The notes below the pieces were generated by a model. It was not told the DNA's origin. It searched no databases and saw only the letters and a list, made by a program, of their open reading frames with translations. This document shows, piece by piece, positions 40,066 through 51,239 of a DNA stretch of 64,000 bases. The stretch is from Gadus chalcogrammus (Eukaryota; Chordata; Actinopteri; Gadiformes; Gadidae): the NCBI RefSeq assembly GCF_026213295.1, contig NC_079426.1, positions 21,937,639-22,001,638 on the forward strand, given 5' to 3'. A program made the position numbers and the translations under genes. Every line of letters starts with the position of its first letter. The stretch's first letter is position 1.

Positions 40066-43000
40066 CCTAAGCATTGGCACTTTCTGAGTTTCTGTTTGAG
40101 TTTCAAAAAGTGTTATGTGTCAACAACCTCAACCATCACTTAATGGAACCAGAAGGCAAAAGCAGATTTTTCCCAGAAATGTCTTGGTAACACCTAAAAA
40201 TTAGCAAGTGGTGATGTTTTAGTACAGAAATTCACTTTGCTGTCCAAATAGTTCTTTGAAAATGTGGATAGCATAGATAGTAATTTCCTTTCAGACATTA
40301 TTAACCTCACTGGTCAACTGAATGAAATATTTCCAAACAGAATAAGCCCTTCCCAGAAATACATTTTTAAAGAGCCGAGCTACAAAATAGATATAGCTTA
40401 ACACACAAGGTCCATCAGTGCGTCTCGTTTTAAAAACTTTAGATAATCTAAAACAATAAATGCTGCAGATAACACTAAAAGAACAAAGTCAATTTGGTAT
40501 CAACTGGTATTCTACAATCCTACTAAACAAATTGTGTCCCTTCTTAATGTAAGAAAATTACCATATATAAAAAAACATATGTTGATTTCGGTAGCCAAAA
40601 GAAGTTGAAAAAAAATACTTTGATTGGACTACTACATGATGACTACAGCATACTTTTTTTTATTCAGTGTTTCAGGGTTGATGTTCTTTAACTTTTGCAT
40701 TTAAACCAGCATGCCTCACTATCCTGAGTGTGGTGTGATTTAAAGAGGTTTCCATATATTTTGGAATCGAGCACGCACATTTTTTCCGAAAAAACATTCC
40801 AAAGGACTTCTTCTTTTCGTTTATTGCCACCATCTCTTCAACTGTCTGCTTAAAAGATGTCCGTAATCCCCCTTTGTTAATTTATATCATTACATTGGAG
40901 AAACTTTGCTTCATTACAAGGACAACAAGTTCCATGACCATTAAAACCATCAGGATTTCCGCACAATGACCTATTCAAGGACCTTCATTGGTCTCGTTGA
41001 ATGGTCTTTATTCTAAAGGAGCTCTCAGAATAAGTTTTTCCCTCTAAAACCAGAAAGTGAATTTCACATTTTTTCAGTAAAATCCAATTTTGAGGTTTCC
41101 ACTCTCTTGGTTTAATCTGACAGGTTGCACGCCAATAAATAATTTTCGAATCATTTTGACTGTCAGGTACTTCAAACTATTGAAATGAGTTGCACTGCTC
41201 TACACAGGTATTCATCGATTGTGGCAAGAGATAACTGTTAAAAGTTTCATTTGATTCTTTTGATTCATCATGTTTCTTTCCTAAGCCCAACTCTTCCTAA
41301 ATTCCCACACGATTTGGCTATGGTAAACTAATTCAACCGTGCATGCAGGGAGGATCGGGAAAGCTGTTAAAGCGCATGCTTCCACGTACCAACTTTGGCA
41401 TAGCTCCGATGGGATCTTTCCACAGGGGTGTGCTTGCCCAGCAGACGAGGTCAAAGCCGAGGGTGTCATGTGTGACGGCGATGCACAAAGTGCTAGTGCC
41501 AGACTTTGCATGATGTCCAGGGTCCTCCTCTGCTTGGTAAAGGAGTTAACCTTCGCACTGAGCAACTAGTAGTATGAGAACGGCCTTGGCAAAAGCACCA
41601 GCCATGTTGAGAGGTTCTCTCGCCTATTCAAATATGACACCAATGCTGCCTTCTAACCATGGCAGGTGGCATACCGGTAAACCCATCGATGCCGGGATGA
41701 TCACCTTCTTGTGAGGGAGAGGGTTCAAATGGTGGGACTCTGTTAGCTTGCATTGGTGGGCGCAGTTGGGTCCTCGGATGACCTCTGCTTGATGTTCAAA
41801 ATCCTCAGAGCATCTGTGTCCATCTGTGTCCATGTACCTTGGCCACTCAACTGACCTGAAAATGTAAACCAGGGTAGTCACGATTAATAGAGCCATAAGT
41901 GACTTCCACAACTTCCCATTGGTCAAGCTGCATCACTGATTTGACTGGAGAGGACTGGAGTTGCTGCCCCCCGGGAGAGAGAGGATATGCGTGGGTGAGG
42001 ATGCAGTGGCTCGGCCTTTCACTTACAGAATCAGAATCAAGCCAATTATTACCTGCCATACACAGCATTTTAGCTCATCATGCACGCAGGGGGAAATCAA
42101 TCGCTGCAACCAGGGCATCGTGTCAATGATGATGCTGCCAACCCAATCATTGATACTTGGGTTCAGCTGTGGGGACCCCTTACCCAGACACAATTATTGT
42201 TGTCAACGCTGACCTCCAGTACCTTGGTGCCTCCCCCTTCGGAAGGTTAGCTCCGGCTGGGGACGATCCTTCTCCCTCTGCGTTATTTGCCGTCGATGAT
42301 AAATCTGGTACATCTACAGACGTACATTGACCCCTTTTCTCCTTCAGTTTGCCGGCAAGATGACTACGTTTGCGAGCAATTCTTCATTCTATAACCCCTG
42401 AATAATCAGTATTACATGAATTCAAATGTTACTCTTTTAAAATTCTAGTAATAAACAAAGCAGGTGTTTCTGTTCTTACTCAAATTTCATCCCTCTTCCG
42501 ACACCAATGTAATGATTTTAGGCTTTAATGAATGGAAGACACAGCTTGACCTCCAAACAAATTATTGCTTTACACAATAACATGATATTACTCCTAAAAA
42601 ACAAAACAGATTTTCCATCCCGTAAAAGACAGGAGCGTCTGTCGACCACATGAAACCCCCACTTCCACTTCTACGGTCTCACACCACAGAGAACACTGAT
42701 ATCTTTGAACAATAAACAACCAATATTTAACTAATGCATGCCTTAGAGCATGCTGGATAGTCTGGGACGCTACACAATGTATTTATCACCAGACTAGTCA
42801 CCATCGTCTCAGTAACGCTTCTCTCATCCCGACAGTTAACTTAAGGACAGAAGCACTAAGCAGAAATAGTGTGTGACTGTTTGTGTGTACGTGTGTGTGC
42901 ACAGACATGCATATGTACGTGCATGTTTTTTGAGTGTATGCATAACTGGTGGCAGGGTTAGAGCATCAGAGAGATAAGAGTGTCTCATTGTCCTTCTCCT

Positions 43001-44971
43001 GGAAGCGCATCTTTGAGGAAATGAGTGTCCATGCAAAGTGAGTTTACATCTGGGTGTGAACTCTGGCAGACATGTTGTCGCAACATTTGTCCTGCCAGGA
43101 CCTCCAAAGCATTCCGGACTACGATGTAACCCACTCATACTTATACATTATCATGTTCCATATTGAAAGGGAAGGGAAATGTTCTTCAAAAGGTTAAACA
43201 CAGCCGCACCCTTGTGAACACATCTAAAAGCAATGAGGACCATCCATGTGCACACACTTCAAGATTATCTTAATAAGAGTATCAAGATGTAAGAAGTTAA
43301 GATAGGTATTTTGTTTTATTTTTATTGCTGAAAAGATCACATTTCGATGTGCCAATCAGGATTTACTTCATATTTTGAAAAACCTTTAATCTTCACATGT
43401 TTTGAAAACACAGCAGCCAAATATAAGTGAGGCCTTTTATCCCAGGCTCTCTGAATATATAAATGACAGAATGCTATGATTAATCAAAGTAACATCGTCG
43501 GACAACATGTGCTCATGGTTCATCAGTTTTCAGAATTTGTCATAAATTTGTGAATTCATCATTGAGAAGAATGCAATTATTATTTTCCAATCTAGTTCTG
43601 TTTCCTATGTCAATTTTTACCCAGAAGTATATATTTCCTGTTTCATTGCTGATGGGTGGTACTGGTACACTGCAAAAAACGACAAAGTAATACTGTTTAC
43701 ATTCGGGTAAATAACTGGGTTTCATATTGTGTCAGATTTACTATGGGAGAAGGTATGCTTGTGACAAGACCCATTTTATTACTCATTGTATGTGTGAGTA
43801 TTTCTGCGTGTCTGTGTGTGTGTCTGTGTCTGCGTGTGTGTATGCATGTCTGTATGTGCTTGCAAGATGTGTTAACCCTCCTAGCCCTTGGGATTCCATT
43901 GTAAATGTAAGTAAGAAGGATTGGGATTGTGAAACACAGGAATCATTCCCCCTAATGAAAGTGGTGCAGTGTTCATCCAATGGTGATGGCCCTTCAGCGA
44001 TATAGTGCATCATTCTGTTGGTTTTAATTTTTTTATTGTTACTTTTTCAATAAAATAAGTATTTAGTGCAGTGCCTCTGTCTTCTTTACTCTACAGATAG
44101 TAGAAGAAAAAAAACTAAAGAGGAGGTTTACAATTCCTTTTTAGCTTTCTGTTTTCTATGGAAATTGTTGAATTCTTAAAATAATATCAAGAAAAAAAGT
44201 AAAAATTAAGAGTAAGGCAAATTTGGCATGTAAGGGACATCTTAATCGCACGATATGCTCTGATTAATTGTGATTAATTGCATTTCTTTCCGCTTCTTGA
44301 GACTGCACTGAAATATTATAGAATCTGCACAAAGCAAGTCTATTTCAATTAAAATTCTATTGTTTAATGGTATCTTTTTAAATTTGACCATAGATTATTT
44401 CCAGTGAACTACAGATTTCCAAGGCAATCAAGGCCTTGGACCATCAAGGCCACCACCATCAAGGCCATCAAAATTGACTGTCAGCTTGAAAGGTGTATTT
44501 CTTATATGCAGCAGAAATAACAACAAAACCAGGGTTTTTATGCTAAAGTGCCAGGTGAGTTTCAAAACCATCGTTTCATATATGCAATGATATAAATGAT
44601 AATTAACCACAATATAGTTTTTTCGTGCCAGTTGAATTTCAAAGAGACTTCAGGGAGTTTAATTTCTTCATTCAATAGAACAACAACAATTTGGCTCCCT
44701 CTTTTGCATTCAGTCAGTGCCTGGCACATGCTAGATGACAAATTACGAGAAACCATAGATGAAGACGCATTTAACTGTTTTGGTCGTTAAGTGTGTGGAA
44801 GGCGGAAGTGTCTGGAACAAATTGGCCAAAACATCACACTACAGAGTTTTTCCCCAAGAAATCAAGTCCTAAATCCCAAAACCAGAGCTCTCACAAATCA
44901 CAATGCCAATCTTGCGAGGTGTAGACAAACATGGCTGACTGCAGCCACGCTATAATAGCTAGCTTTTTTAA
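40066..44971. other. Intergenic or extended 3' UTR, no gene recognised
   Basis: The 40.07-41.28 kb part is AT-rich, complex, UTR- or intergenic-like sequence. 41281-42070 has a different composition and adjoining minus-strand frames (41281-41565, 41624-41926, 41847-42068) with a possible donor CAG/GTCAGT. It might be a decayed element or pseudogene, but I recognise no family. 43796-43860 is a short imperfect GT stretch. 44026-44085 is also found at 52622-52682. Confidence 0.5.
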
Positions 44972-45135
44972 TTTTTGGGATTTGTTTTTGCATTTTTATG
45001 GAAGAGATGGGAGATAGAGGGGAGGACATCCAGCAAAGGACCACAGGCAGGAATCAAACCTGGGTCACTGTGATCAGGACTGGGCCTTAATGGTACACGC
45101 TCTACCCAGTGAGCCACCGGGGCGCCCAAATACAT
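44972..45135 (-). mobile_element. tRNA-derived SINE-like element, minus strand
   Basis: Read on the minus strand the element starts near 45128 with GGGCGCCCCGGTGGCTCACT and GGGTAGAGC, a polymerase III A-box-like region. It has GGTTTGATTCC as B box about 45 nt later, then a conserved-looking body to AAAAATGCAAAAACAAATCC at the tail. Flanks TAGCTTTTTTAA (44960-44971) and TAGCTTTTTAA (45135-45145) look like a target-site duplication. The head resembles a tRNA but is too degenerate to be one. Family name not determined. Confidence 0.65.
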
Positions 45136-45400
45136 AGCTTTTTAACTCTTTTCAGAACATCCTAAAGATAAACAAAAGATCTATTGACAAAGTCATTGAA
45201 AAAGCATAAAAACTAATTGTACATATTGCAGTGGTTTTGGACTTTTTCGTGATACCAGTATATGTTGCTCCCATATGGGGCTATGGTCTTGGTCAACATA
45301 CTCCCAATACAACAAGATGCCATAACTAAAACTGTGTCCCTGTCCTTATCCATCTTTAGCCAGGATGGCTATTGTCACACGTCGTGTTAAATCATAATTG

Positions 45401-45405
45401 CCCTT
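45401..45405. repeat. Left 5-bp target duplication (CCCTT) of hAT-like element
   Basis: CCCTT directly precedes the left terminal repeat. The same five bases follow the right terminal repeat at 51620-51624. Confidence 0.6.
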
Positions 45406-45656
45406 CAGGGACGTGCACAGGGGGGTTGCTCAGGTTGCTTGGGCAACTGCCCATATGCCCTCCTCGACTCACGTTGCCCTTCCGAGAAAAAAAAAAAAAA
45501 GATTTTTTTTTTTTTTTATCATTTAATGGATGCAGAATTTCATGTAGGCCAAGATAAAAAAAATCGCCACTCGAAACATTTCATAAAGTAAGCGTAGCCT
45601 CATTCAATTCCGTTCGGGCACTGAGAGTGAAAGGCAGTAGGGGGAGGGCAAACTCT

Positions 45657-45743
45657 GCCGCGCGGCAACATTCGCTTTGGCCGCCTCCCCTCTGCCGCCC
45701 TTCCCTCATTGAAATTAATGGAGGCGGCGAGTTGCCGCGCGGC
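45657..45743. repeat. GC-rich hairpin in hAT left arm
   Basis: GCCGCGCGGCAAC (45657-45669) and GTTGCCGCGCGGC (45731-45743) are perfect inverted repeats. An inner pair GCCGCCTCC / GGAGGCGGC extends the potential stem. Confidence 0.8.
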
Positions 45744-46558
45744 GTGTGAAACGTAGCTGCAGCGCTGCACGCGACCGGAACACCGGCACCTGTGAGACGA
45801 CTGCCTTGATGTTGTCGGAAAAGGTGAATTTGAGATGTATAACAAACAAGCAATCATCATCACGTTTTATGAAATGAATTACAATCTTCATAAATCCAGG
45901 CTCAGTTTGCCACGTAACGTTTAGCCTAAATAATCAGACAGCTAGCTAGCTTGCAGACAAGCAGCCCGTTATCACTATAGTCTACACTTTTTTTTTTGGT
46001 AGGCAAACTAAGCTACATGTCTGCTGATAGTTAGTTTCTAACATTTCGTTTTAACAAGAAGAATAAATGATGGAAGTAATGCATCACATGAATTCTTTCA
46101 TTCAAAATGGTTCATGCCTAAATCTTATCACTATTTTGGGTATTGTTTGTTATTGTTTAGTGAAGCCGAAATGCCCAGTGAAAAGAGGAGGATTCAGGAG
46201 AGAGAGAGAGACAACTAAAGGAGGCAGCAAAGAGGAGCACATCACTACAGGGTTGGCCACGAAAAAGCCAAACAGCAGGTGGGACAGAGACTTTGCATAG
46301 TGATAAAAAATGATACTGTGTAGGCTAATTGGGGTTATCAGAGAGAGGAGAGAGAGAGGTCATGTTTCCCGAAGCTCCGCTGGGCATTGGAAAGAACTAC
46401 TTAATTCATCGTTCATTTCTACTTTATCTTATTTTATTTACCTAACAGTATATAGTTTGTTTCCGTCGTCCTCAATCGCTCGATTCAACAATACATTTTG
46501 GCACTTTTTACTCCCGGATCAGACCGCAGAAAAAGCCTTGGACTTTCCTATCACCAAC

Positions 46559-48085
46559 ATGCCTCTGTATTCGGATATCTCAGGCACGGAGACTGGGAAA
46601 TGCACAGACTGCACCAAAATGCAACAGAGGGTGGCTTTAATTGAAACGAGACTAGCAGCAGTAGAAAAATGCAAAGGACTATCACAGGATACAGTGCCGA
46701 TGGGTGAGTTTGCTGAGCTCACTCAGATACAGCAAGATGATCAAAGCTACACTGTATCCTTCCCGAAGCTGGACAAGAGAGAGACAGTTCCAGCTGCGTC
46801 TCACTGGAACAGAGTCGGCGCTAAGCCAAAGCAACATACCAAAGTGAATCAACAAGTTCACTCAACACCAAATGCTAAGCTACCCAAAGCTAAAGTTATC
46901 AGCCCGATTAGCCCGTCACTCAAATCAACCCTGCCACTGAAGAACCGGTTCCTGCCACTTCAAGAGTCCACAAACGCGCCTGCCACCGATGCACCCCTGA
47001 GCCCCGAGATGCGTCCGGACGGACAGTGTGGACAGAGACGGAACAACCAGTCGCCACGGAGGCGGGCTGCGCATGTGTCTGCCACCGTCCAACAAGGGCC
47101 CATCTCAGAGAAAGCAGATGAACCAGACACTCTGATTATAGGAGACTCAACTATCAAGGATATAACCGGTAAGAAGATCAAAACATGCATCTTCCCATAT
47201 GGAAAGGTTAGTAATATCAACCATAAACTAGCCAAAATCATATTGGAAAACCCCAAAATCTCACAGATTATTGTGCATGCAGGATTTAATGATATTCAAA
47301 GAGAACAGTCAGAACTTCTGAAGAGGGATTACACTGATCTATTGGATACACTGGACAAAATACACATCAAGTCTTCCATCAGTGGACCCATACCAACAGT
47401 TGACAGGGGAATAAACAGATTCAGTCGTCTACTTGCACTGAATACATGGCTTTCCAGAGTCTGCAATGAAAGAGGAAGGGACTTTATTGACAATTTCAAC
47501 TTATTCTGGGGGCGCAAATATCTTTTCAGAGCAGATGGCCTACACCCAAACAGGTTAGGCTCAAAACTGTTGAGGGACAATCTTCTCTTCTCGCTTTACG
47601 CACAGGCCACAATCTTGCCATGGTCTGACGCACAGGCCACAATCAGAGCACAGGTTGAGAAGAAGCGAGACTACAGCCTCCCCCACACAACTACTCTGCC
47701 ACTATCTGACACACAGATAGCAGACAGCCCACAGACCTTGAAGAGAGACAACAGCCCGCCCAACGCCATCAACACTGTGCCCTCCCCCATCGCTGATGCT
47801 GGCTTGGCGAGGAACGGCCACCCCCCTCCTCTGCACTCCCCCATCGACGATGACCTCCAGCCTCATCTCTCCCATAGCCACAACAACAACTCCAGCTGGG
47901 ATAGAGTTTCCGATGTCTCCCTTTGCGATTTTCCAGCCGAATTTAAGAAACTGGAATATGCTGGCATCAAACTTGCATCTGTGTCAATGATAGCATCGCC
48001 ACGTCATGGCCGCAGGCTGCTATCACCCAGGAGGATGGCGCCCCACCCCCACCACCGTACTGATAGTAGTCCTGAGTATTACTGA
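46559..48085 (+). CDS. L2 ORF1 protein: zinc/coiled-coil N-terminus plus SGNH esterase
   Basis: The frame is open from 46310, but the LINE appears to start at 46333, so the first internal ATG (46559, MPLYSDISGTETGKC) is taken as start, giving 508 aa. CTDC at about residues 18-21 precedes a helical stretch (KMQQRVALIETRLAAVEKC) that could be a short coiled coil. Residues about 190-350 form an SGNH hydrolase: TLIIGDSTIKD (Ser197), HAGFND (Gly242, Asn244) and DGLHPN (Asp326, His329), so the catalytic Ser-Asp-His set and oxyanion residues are present. Pro/Ser-rich linkers flank the domain. The zebrafish L2 ORF1 protein carries such an esterase and acts in ribonucleoprotein formation. Its natural substrate is unknown. 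The stop is TGA, 48083-48085. Confidence 0.85.
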   Translation: MPLYSDISGTETGKCTDCTKMQQRVALIETRLAAVEKCKGLSQDTVPMGEFAELTQIQQDDQSYTVSFPKLDKRETVPAASHWNRVGAKPKQHTKVNQQVHSTPNAKLPKAKVISPISPSLKSTLPLKNRFLPLQESTNAPATDAPLSPEMRPDGQCGQRRNNQSPRRRAAHVSATVQQGPISEKADEPDTLIIGDSTIKDITGKKIKTCIFPYGKVSNINHKLAKIILENPKISQIIVHAGFNDIQREQSELLKRDYTDLLDTLDKIHIKSSISGPIPTVDRGINRFSRLLALNTWLSRVCNERGRDFIDNFNLFWGRKYLFRADGLHPNRLGSKLLRDNLLFSLYAQATILPWSDAQATIRAQVEKKRDYSLPHTTTLPLSDTQIADSPQTLKRDNSPPNAINTVPSPIADAGLARNGHPPPLHSPIDDDLQPHLSHSHNNNSSWDRVSDVSLCDFPAEFKKLEYAGIKLASVSMIASPRHGRRLLSPRRMAPHPHHRTDSSPEYY

Positions 48086-51000
48086 GACAAAAAAGGGTTC
48101 AGCCGTAGACACAGTATAAAGGAAGTTTCTCATAATCTGCTGAACCCAAGGTTGCCTACGTCAAAGCAGGGCAACTTTCACATTCATGCTGTAACCACTA
48201 AGAGAGTAAACAAAGGGAAACTTAGACACACTGCTAACCTCACAAATCTCATATCTATTGCCTCCAAACCAAAAACAACCTTAAAGCCTATCAACAGCAC
48301 CATCAGGATGGCTCTACTTAATGTGAGGTCTCTTAATAACAAATCATTTTTAGTTAATGATTTTATTAACACTTCCAAACTGGATTTTATGTTTTTAACT
48401 GAAACATGGCTGGAACAAAATAACAGTGCAACCGTTCTGATAGAGACAGCTCCTCCCGACTATAACTTTTTTGATGCATGTAGATCTGGAAAAAGAGGTG
48501 GAGGGGTTGCTGCTATATTTAAAAATGTATTTCAGGGGAAACAGATGTTATTTGGTGATTTTCCATCGTTCGAATACCTTAGTACTGTATTGAAATGCTC
48601 CCCCAGAGTTCTCCTATTAATTATTTACAGGCCACCCACATATTCTGCAAATTTTTTCGATGAATTCACAGAATTATTGTCTAGCATCTCCACAGAATTT
48701 GACTGTCTAGTTATAACTGGTGACTTCAATTTTCATACTGATGATTTGAATGACAAATGTGCAAAAAAACTTTTTACCATTTTGGACACATTTGAACTGT
48801 CTCAACATGTGAAAGAGGCTACTCATTGTAAGGGGCACACTCTAGACCTGGTTATCACAAAGGGCCTCAATGTTTCTGATCTCTCTGTGACTGATCCTTC
48901 CTTGTCTGACCACTTTTGTGTTTTCTTTAACATATCTTTTATTCCCGACATACAGAAAAAATCAAACACTGTCAAAAAACGGTATATCAATGAAGATTCT
49001 AATGTACTTTTTAAAAAGGCCATCTCCTTGCTACCACCTCTAAACCCATGTTCTGCTGATGATCTTGTAGAAAACTTTAATTTGAAAATTTTGAAAGTCA
49101 TAGATGTCATTGCACCTTATAAGGTTAAAACGATTTCTGGAAAGCAAAAGGCACCCTGGAGAAAAGCTGCTTCTGTAACAGCACAGAAAAAGGAATGCAG
49201 GAAGGTTGAACGCATCTGGCGTAAAACAAAACTTCATATTCACCATGATATCTATAAAGAGAGCCTCCGTGCCTACAATTTAGACTTAAAAAATGCTAGA
49301 GAAACATTTTTCTCCAATATCATTAAAACCAACACTAATAATGCAAAAACCCTATTTGCAACTGTTGACAGACTGACCAACCCCCCAATAGAAATTCCAC
49401 CTGATCTCCATTCCACGCAGAAATGCAATGAGTTTGCAGCTTTTTATATTGATAAAATTGAAGGTATCAGACGAGCCATCAATATCTCCACGTCAAACAA
49501 AAATGTTGGACTACCACCCTGTTCAGGCAAAAATTACGTGGCAAGGATGGCATGCTTTAATGTTATAGACTCTCAAAATCTTGTGGAAACTGTGACACAA
49601 CTAAAGCCATCCACCTGTTGCCTTGATACTATACCTACCAACCTCTTTAAGAATGTTTTCGACTGCCTAGCAGTAGACATATTGCAGATAGTTAACAACT
49701 CTCTCCAGTCAGGCAAGTTCCCAAAAGCTTTGAAAACTGCAGTTATTAAACCCCTTTTAAAAAAGCGGATCCTTGATGCCTCTATTATTAATAACTACAG
49801 ACCAATATCAAATCTACCCTTCATAAGTAAAATCATTGAGAAAGTTGTCCTCCAGCAACTAAATCACTTCCTGGCATCAACTGGTTGCTATGACACCTTC
49901 CAATCAGGATTTCGACCCCTGCACAGCACTGAGACCGCCCTTATTAAAGTTGTAAACGACATCCGTCTTAACACAGACTCTGGCAAAACCTCAATACTAA
50001 TGCTACTTGACCTCAGTGCTGCATTCGACACTGTAGACCATACATTACTTCTGGAAAGGTTAGAAAACTGGGTGGGGCTTTCAGGCACTGTCTTAAATTG
50101 GTTCAGGTCCTACCTACAAAATAGGAACTACTTTGTTTCCATTGGCGACTTTGTATCAGAATCAACCAATGTGACATGTGGAGTCCCACAAGGTTCGATC
50201 TTAGGACCCTCTTTATTCAACATCTACATGCTCCCACTAGGGCAAATCATGCAAAATAACAATATTGACCATCATTGCTATGCTGATGACACGCAAATCT
50301 ATGTATCGCTATCACCAAATGACTATCGGCCCATAGATCTCCTGTGCCAGTGCATTGAGCAAGTGAAGGAATGGATGTGCCGAAATTTCCTTCAACTAAA
50401 TGAGGACAAAACAGAGATAATTGTATTTGGTTCTAAAACGGAAAGGCTTAAAGTAACCCAACACCTTCACTCTCTGTCCCTGAAAACCTCAATCAAAGCC
50501 AGAAATCTAGGGGTTATCATGGATTCAGATTTACATTTTGACAGTCACATCAAATCAGTTACAAAATCGGCATATTATCACCTTAAAAATATAGCAAGAC
50601 TTAGAGGGCTCATGTCCACCGAAGACTTACAAAAACTTGTACATGCCTTTATCACTAGTAAGCTTGATTACTGCAATGGTCTCCTCACAGGTCTCCCAAA
50701 ACAAACTCTGAGGAAGCTTCAGCTTGTTCAGAATGCTGCTGCTAGAGTTCTAACAAAGACCAAAAAATTTGATCATATTACACCAATTCTGAAATCGTTA
50801 CATTGGCTTCCTGTAGGTCAGAGAATTGATTTTAAAATCATGTTGCTAACCTATAAATCCCTACATGGTTTAGGCCCAAAATACTTAACTGATATGCTTC
50901 CACTACATCAGCCTTCTAGACCACTAAGATCCTCTGAGACCAATCTGTTAATTATCCCCAGAGTAAACACAAAACATGGGAAAGCAGGATTTAGTTACTA

Positions 51001-51109
51001 TGCAACAAATAGCTGGAATAAACTCCCAGAGGATTTAAGACTTGCCCCAACTCTGAGCACCTTTAAAACAAGACTGAAGACTTTTATGTTTGCTATAGCT
51101 TTCTGCTAA
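48086..51109 (+). CDS. L2 ORF2 protein: APE endonuclease and reverse transcriptase
   Basis: The frame is continuous with ORF1 after its TGA and open to TAA at 51107-51109. The first ATG is 48308 (MALLNVRSLNNK), directly at the endonuclease. Endonuclease motifs: LNVRSLNN, TETWL, YRPPTY, TGDFNFH, HTLDLV, SDH. Reverse transcriptase: NNYRPISNLPFISKIIEKVV, FQSGFRPLHSTETAL, LLDLSAAFDTVDHTLL, CGVPQGSILGPSLFNIY (about 50177-50227) and HCYADDTQIY with YADD at 50279-50290. Then LNEDKTEI, LGVIMDSDL, LDYCNGLL, VQNAAARVLT, LHWLPV and the terminal FKTRLKTFMF. All catalytic residues I can check are present. These motifs and their order are typical of the L2 clade. Translation start is unresolved. Confidence 0.88.
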   Translation, partial: DKKGFSRRHSIKEVSHNLLNPRLPTSKQGNFHIHAVTTKRVNKGKLRHTANLTNLISIASKPKTTLKPINSTIRMALLNVRSLNNKSFLVNDFINTSKLDFMFLTETWLEQNNSATVLIETAPPDYNFFDACRSGKRGGGVAAIFKNVFQGKQMLFGDFPSFEYLSTVLKCSPRVLLLIIYRPPTYSANFFDEFTELLSSISTEFDCLVITGDFNFHTDDLNDKCAKKLFTILDTFELSQHVKEATHCKGHTLDLVITKGLNVSDLSVTDPSLSDHFCVFFNISFIPDIQKKSNTVKKRYINEDSNVLFKKAISLLPPLNPCSADDLVENFNLKILKVIDVIAPYKVKTISGKQKAPWRKAASVTAQKKECRKVERIWRKTKLHIHHDIYKESLRAYNLDLKNARETFFSNIIKTNTNNAKTLFATVDRLTNPPIEIPPDLHSTQKCNEFAAFYIDKIEGIRRAINISTSNKNVGLPPCSGKNYVARMACFNVIDSQNLVETVTQLKPSTCCLDTIPTNLFKNVFDCLAVDILQIVNNSLQSGKFPKALKTAVIKPLLKKRILDASIINNYRPISNLPFISKIIEKVVLQQLNHFLASTGCYDTFQSGFRPLHSTETALIKVVNDIRLNTDSGKTSILMLLDLSAAFDTVDHTLLLERLENWVGLSGTVLNWFRSYLQNRNYFVSIGDFVSESTNVTCGVPQGSILGPSLFNIYMLPLGQIMQNNNIDHHCYADDTQIYVSLSPNDYRPIDLLCQCIEQVKEWMCRNFLQLNEDKTEIIVFGSKTERLKVTQHLHSLSLKTSIKARNLGVIMDSDLHFDSHIKSVTKSAYYHLKNIARLRGLMSTEDLQKLVHAFITSKLDYCNGLLTGLPKQTLRKLQLVQNAAARVLTKTKKFDHITPILKSLHWLPVGQRIDFKIMLLTYKSLHGLGPKYLTDMLPLHQPSRPLRSSETNLLIIPRVNTKHGKAGFSYYATNSWNKLPEDLRLAPTLSTFKTRLKTFMFAIAFC

Positions 51110-51239
51110 AATCTTAAATACATTGCACTTTCTAAAAAGCTTTTTTAACTTTGCCTTTATTTTCTATTTTAATACTAAAATGCCTTTTTCTATTCTACCC
51201 ATTTCTTTGCATATGTTTTTCTTTTACTTATCTATTATT

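Noticed and set aside
45060..45130. A tRNA gene on the minus strand
   Set aside because: Box A/B-like motifs exist, but the fold, acceptor pairing and length do not fit a tRNA, and it continues into a SINE body with a flanking duplication.
46310..46558. ORF1 start at ATG 46310
   Set aside because: It lies left of the inferred L2 boundary (46333) in hAT sequence, so the upstream part of the frame is fortuitous.
48152..48154. Translation start of L2 ORF2 at this position
   Set aside because: The codon is TTG, not ATG. The frame is simply open from the ORF1 stop, and the first ATG is at 48308.
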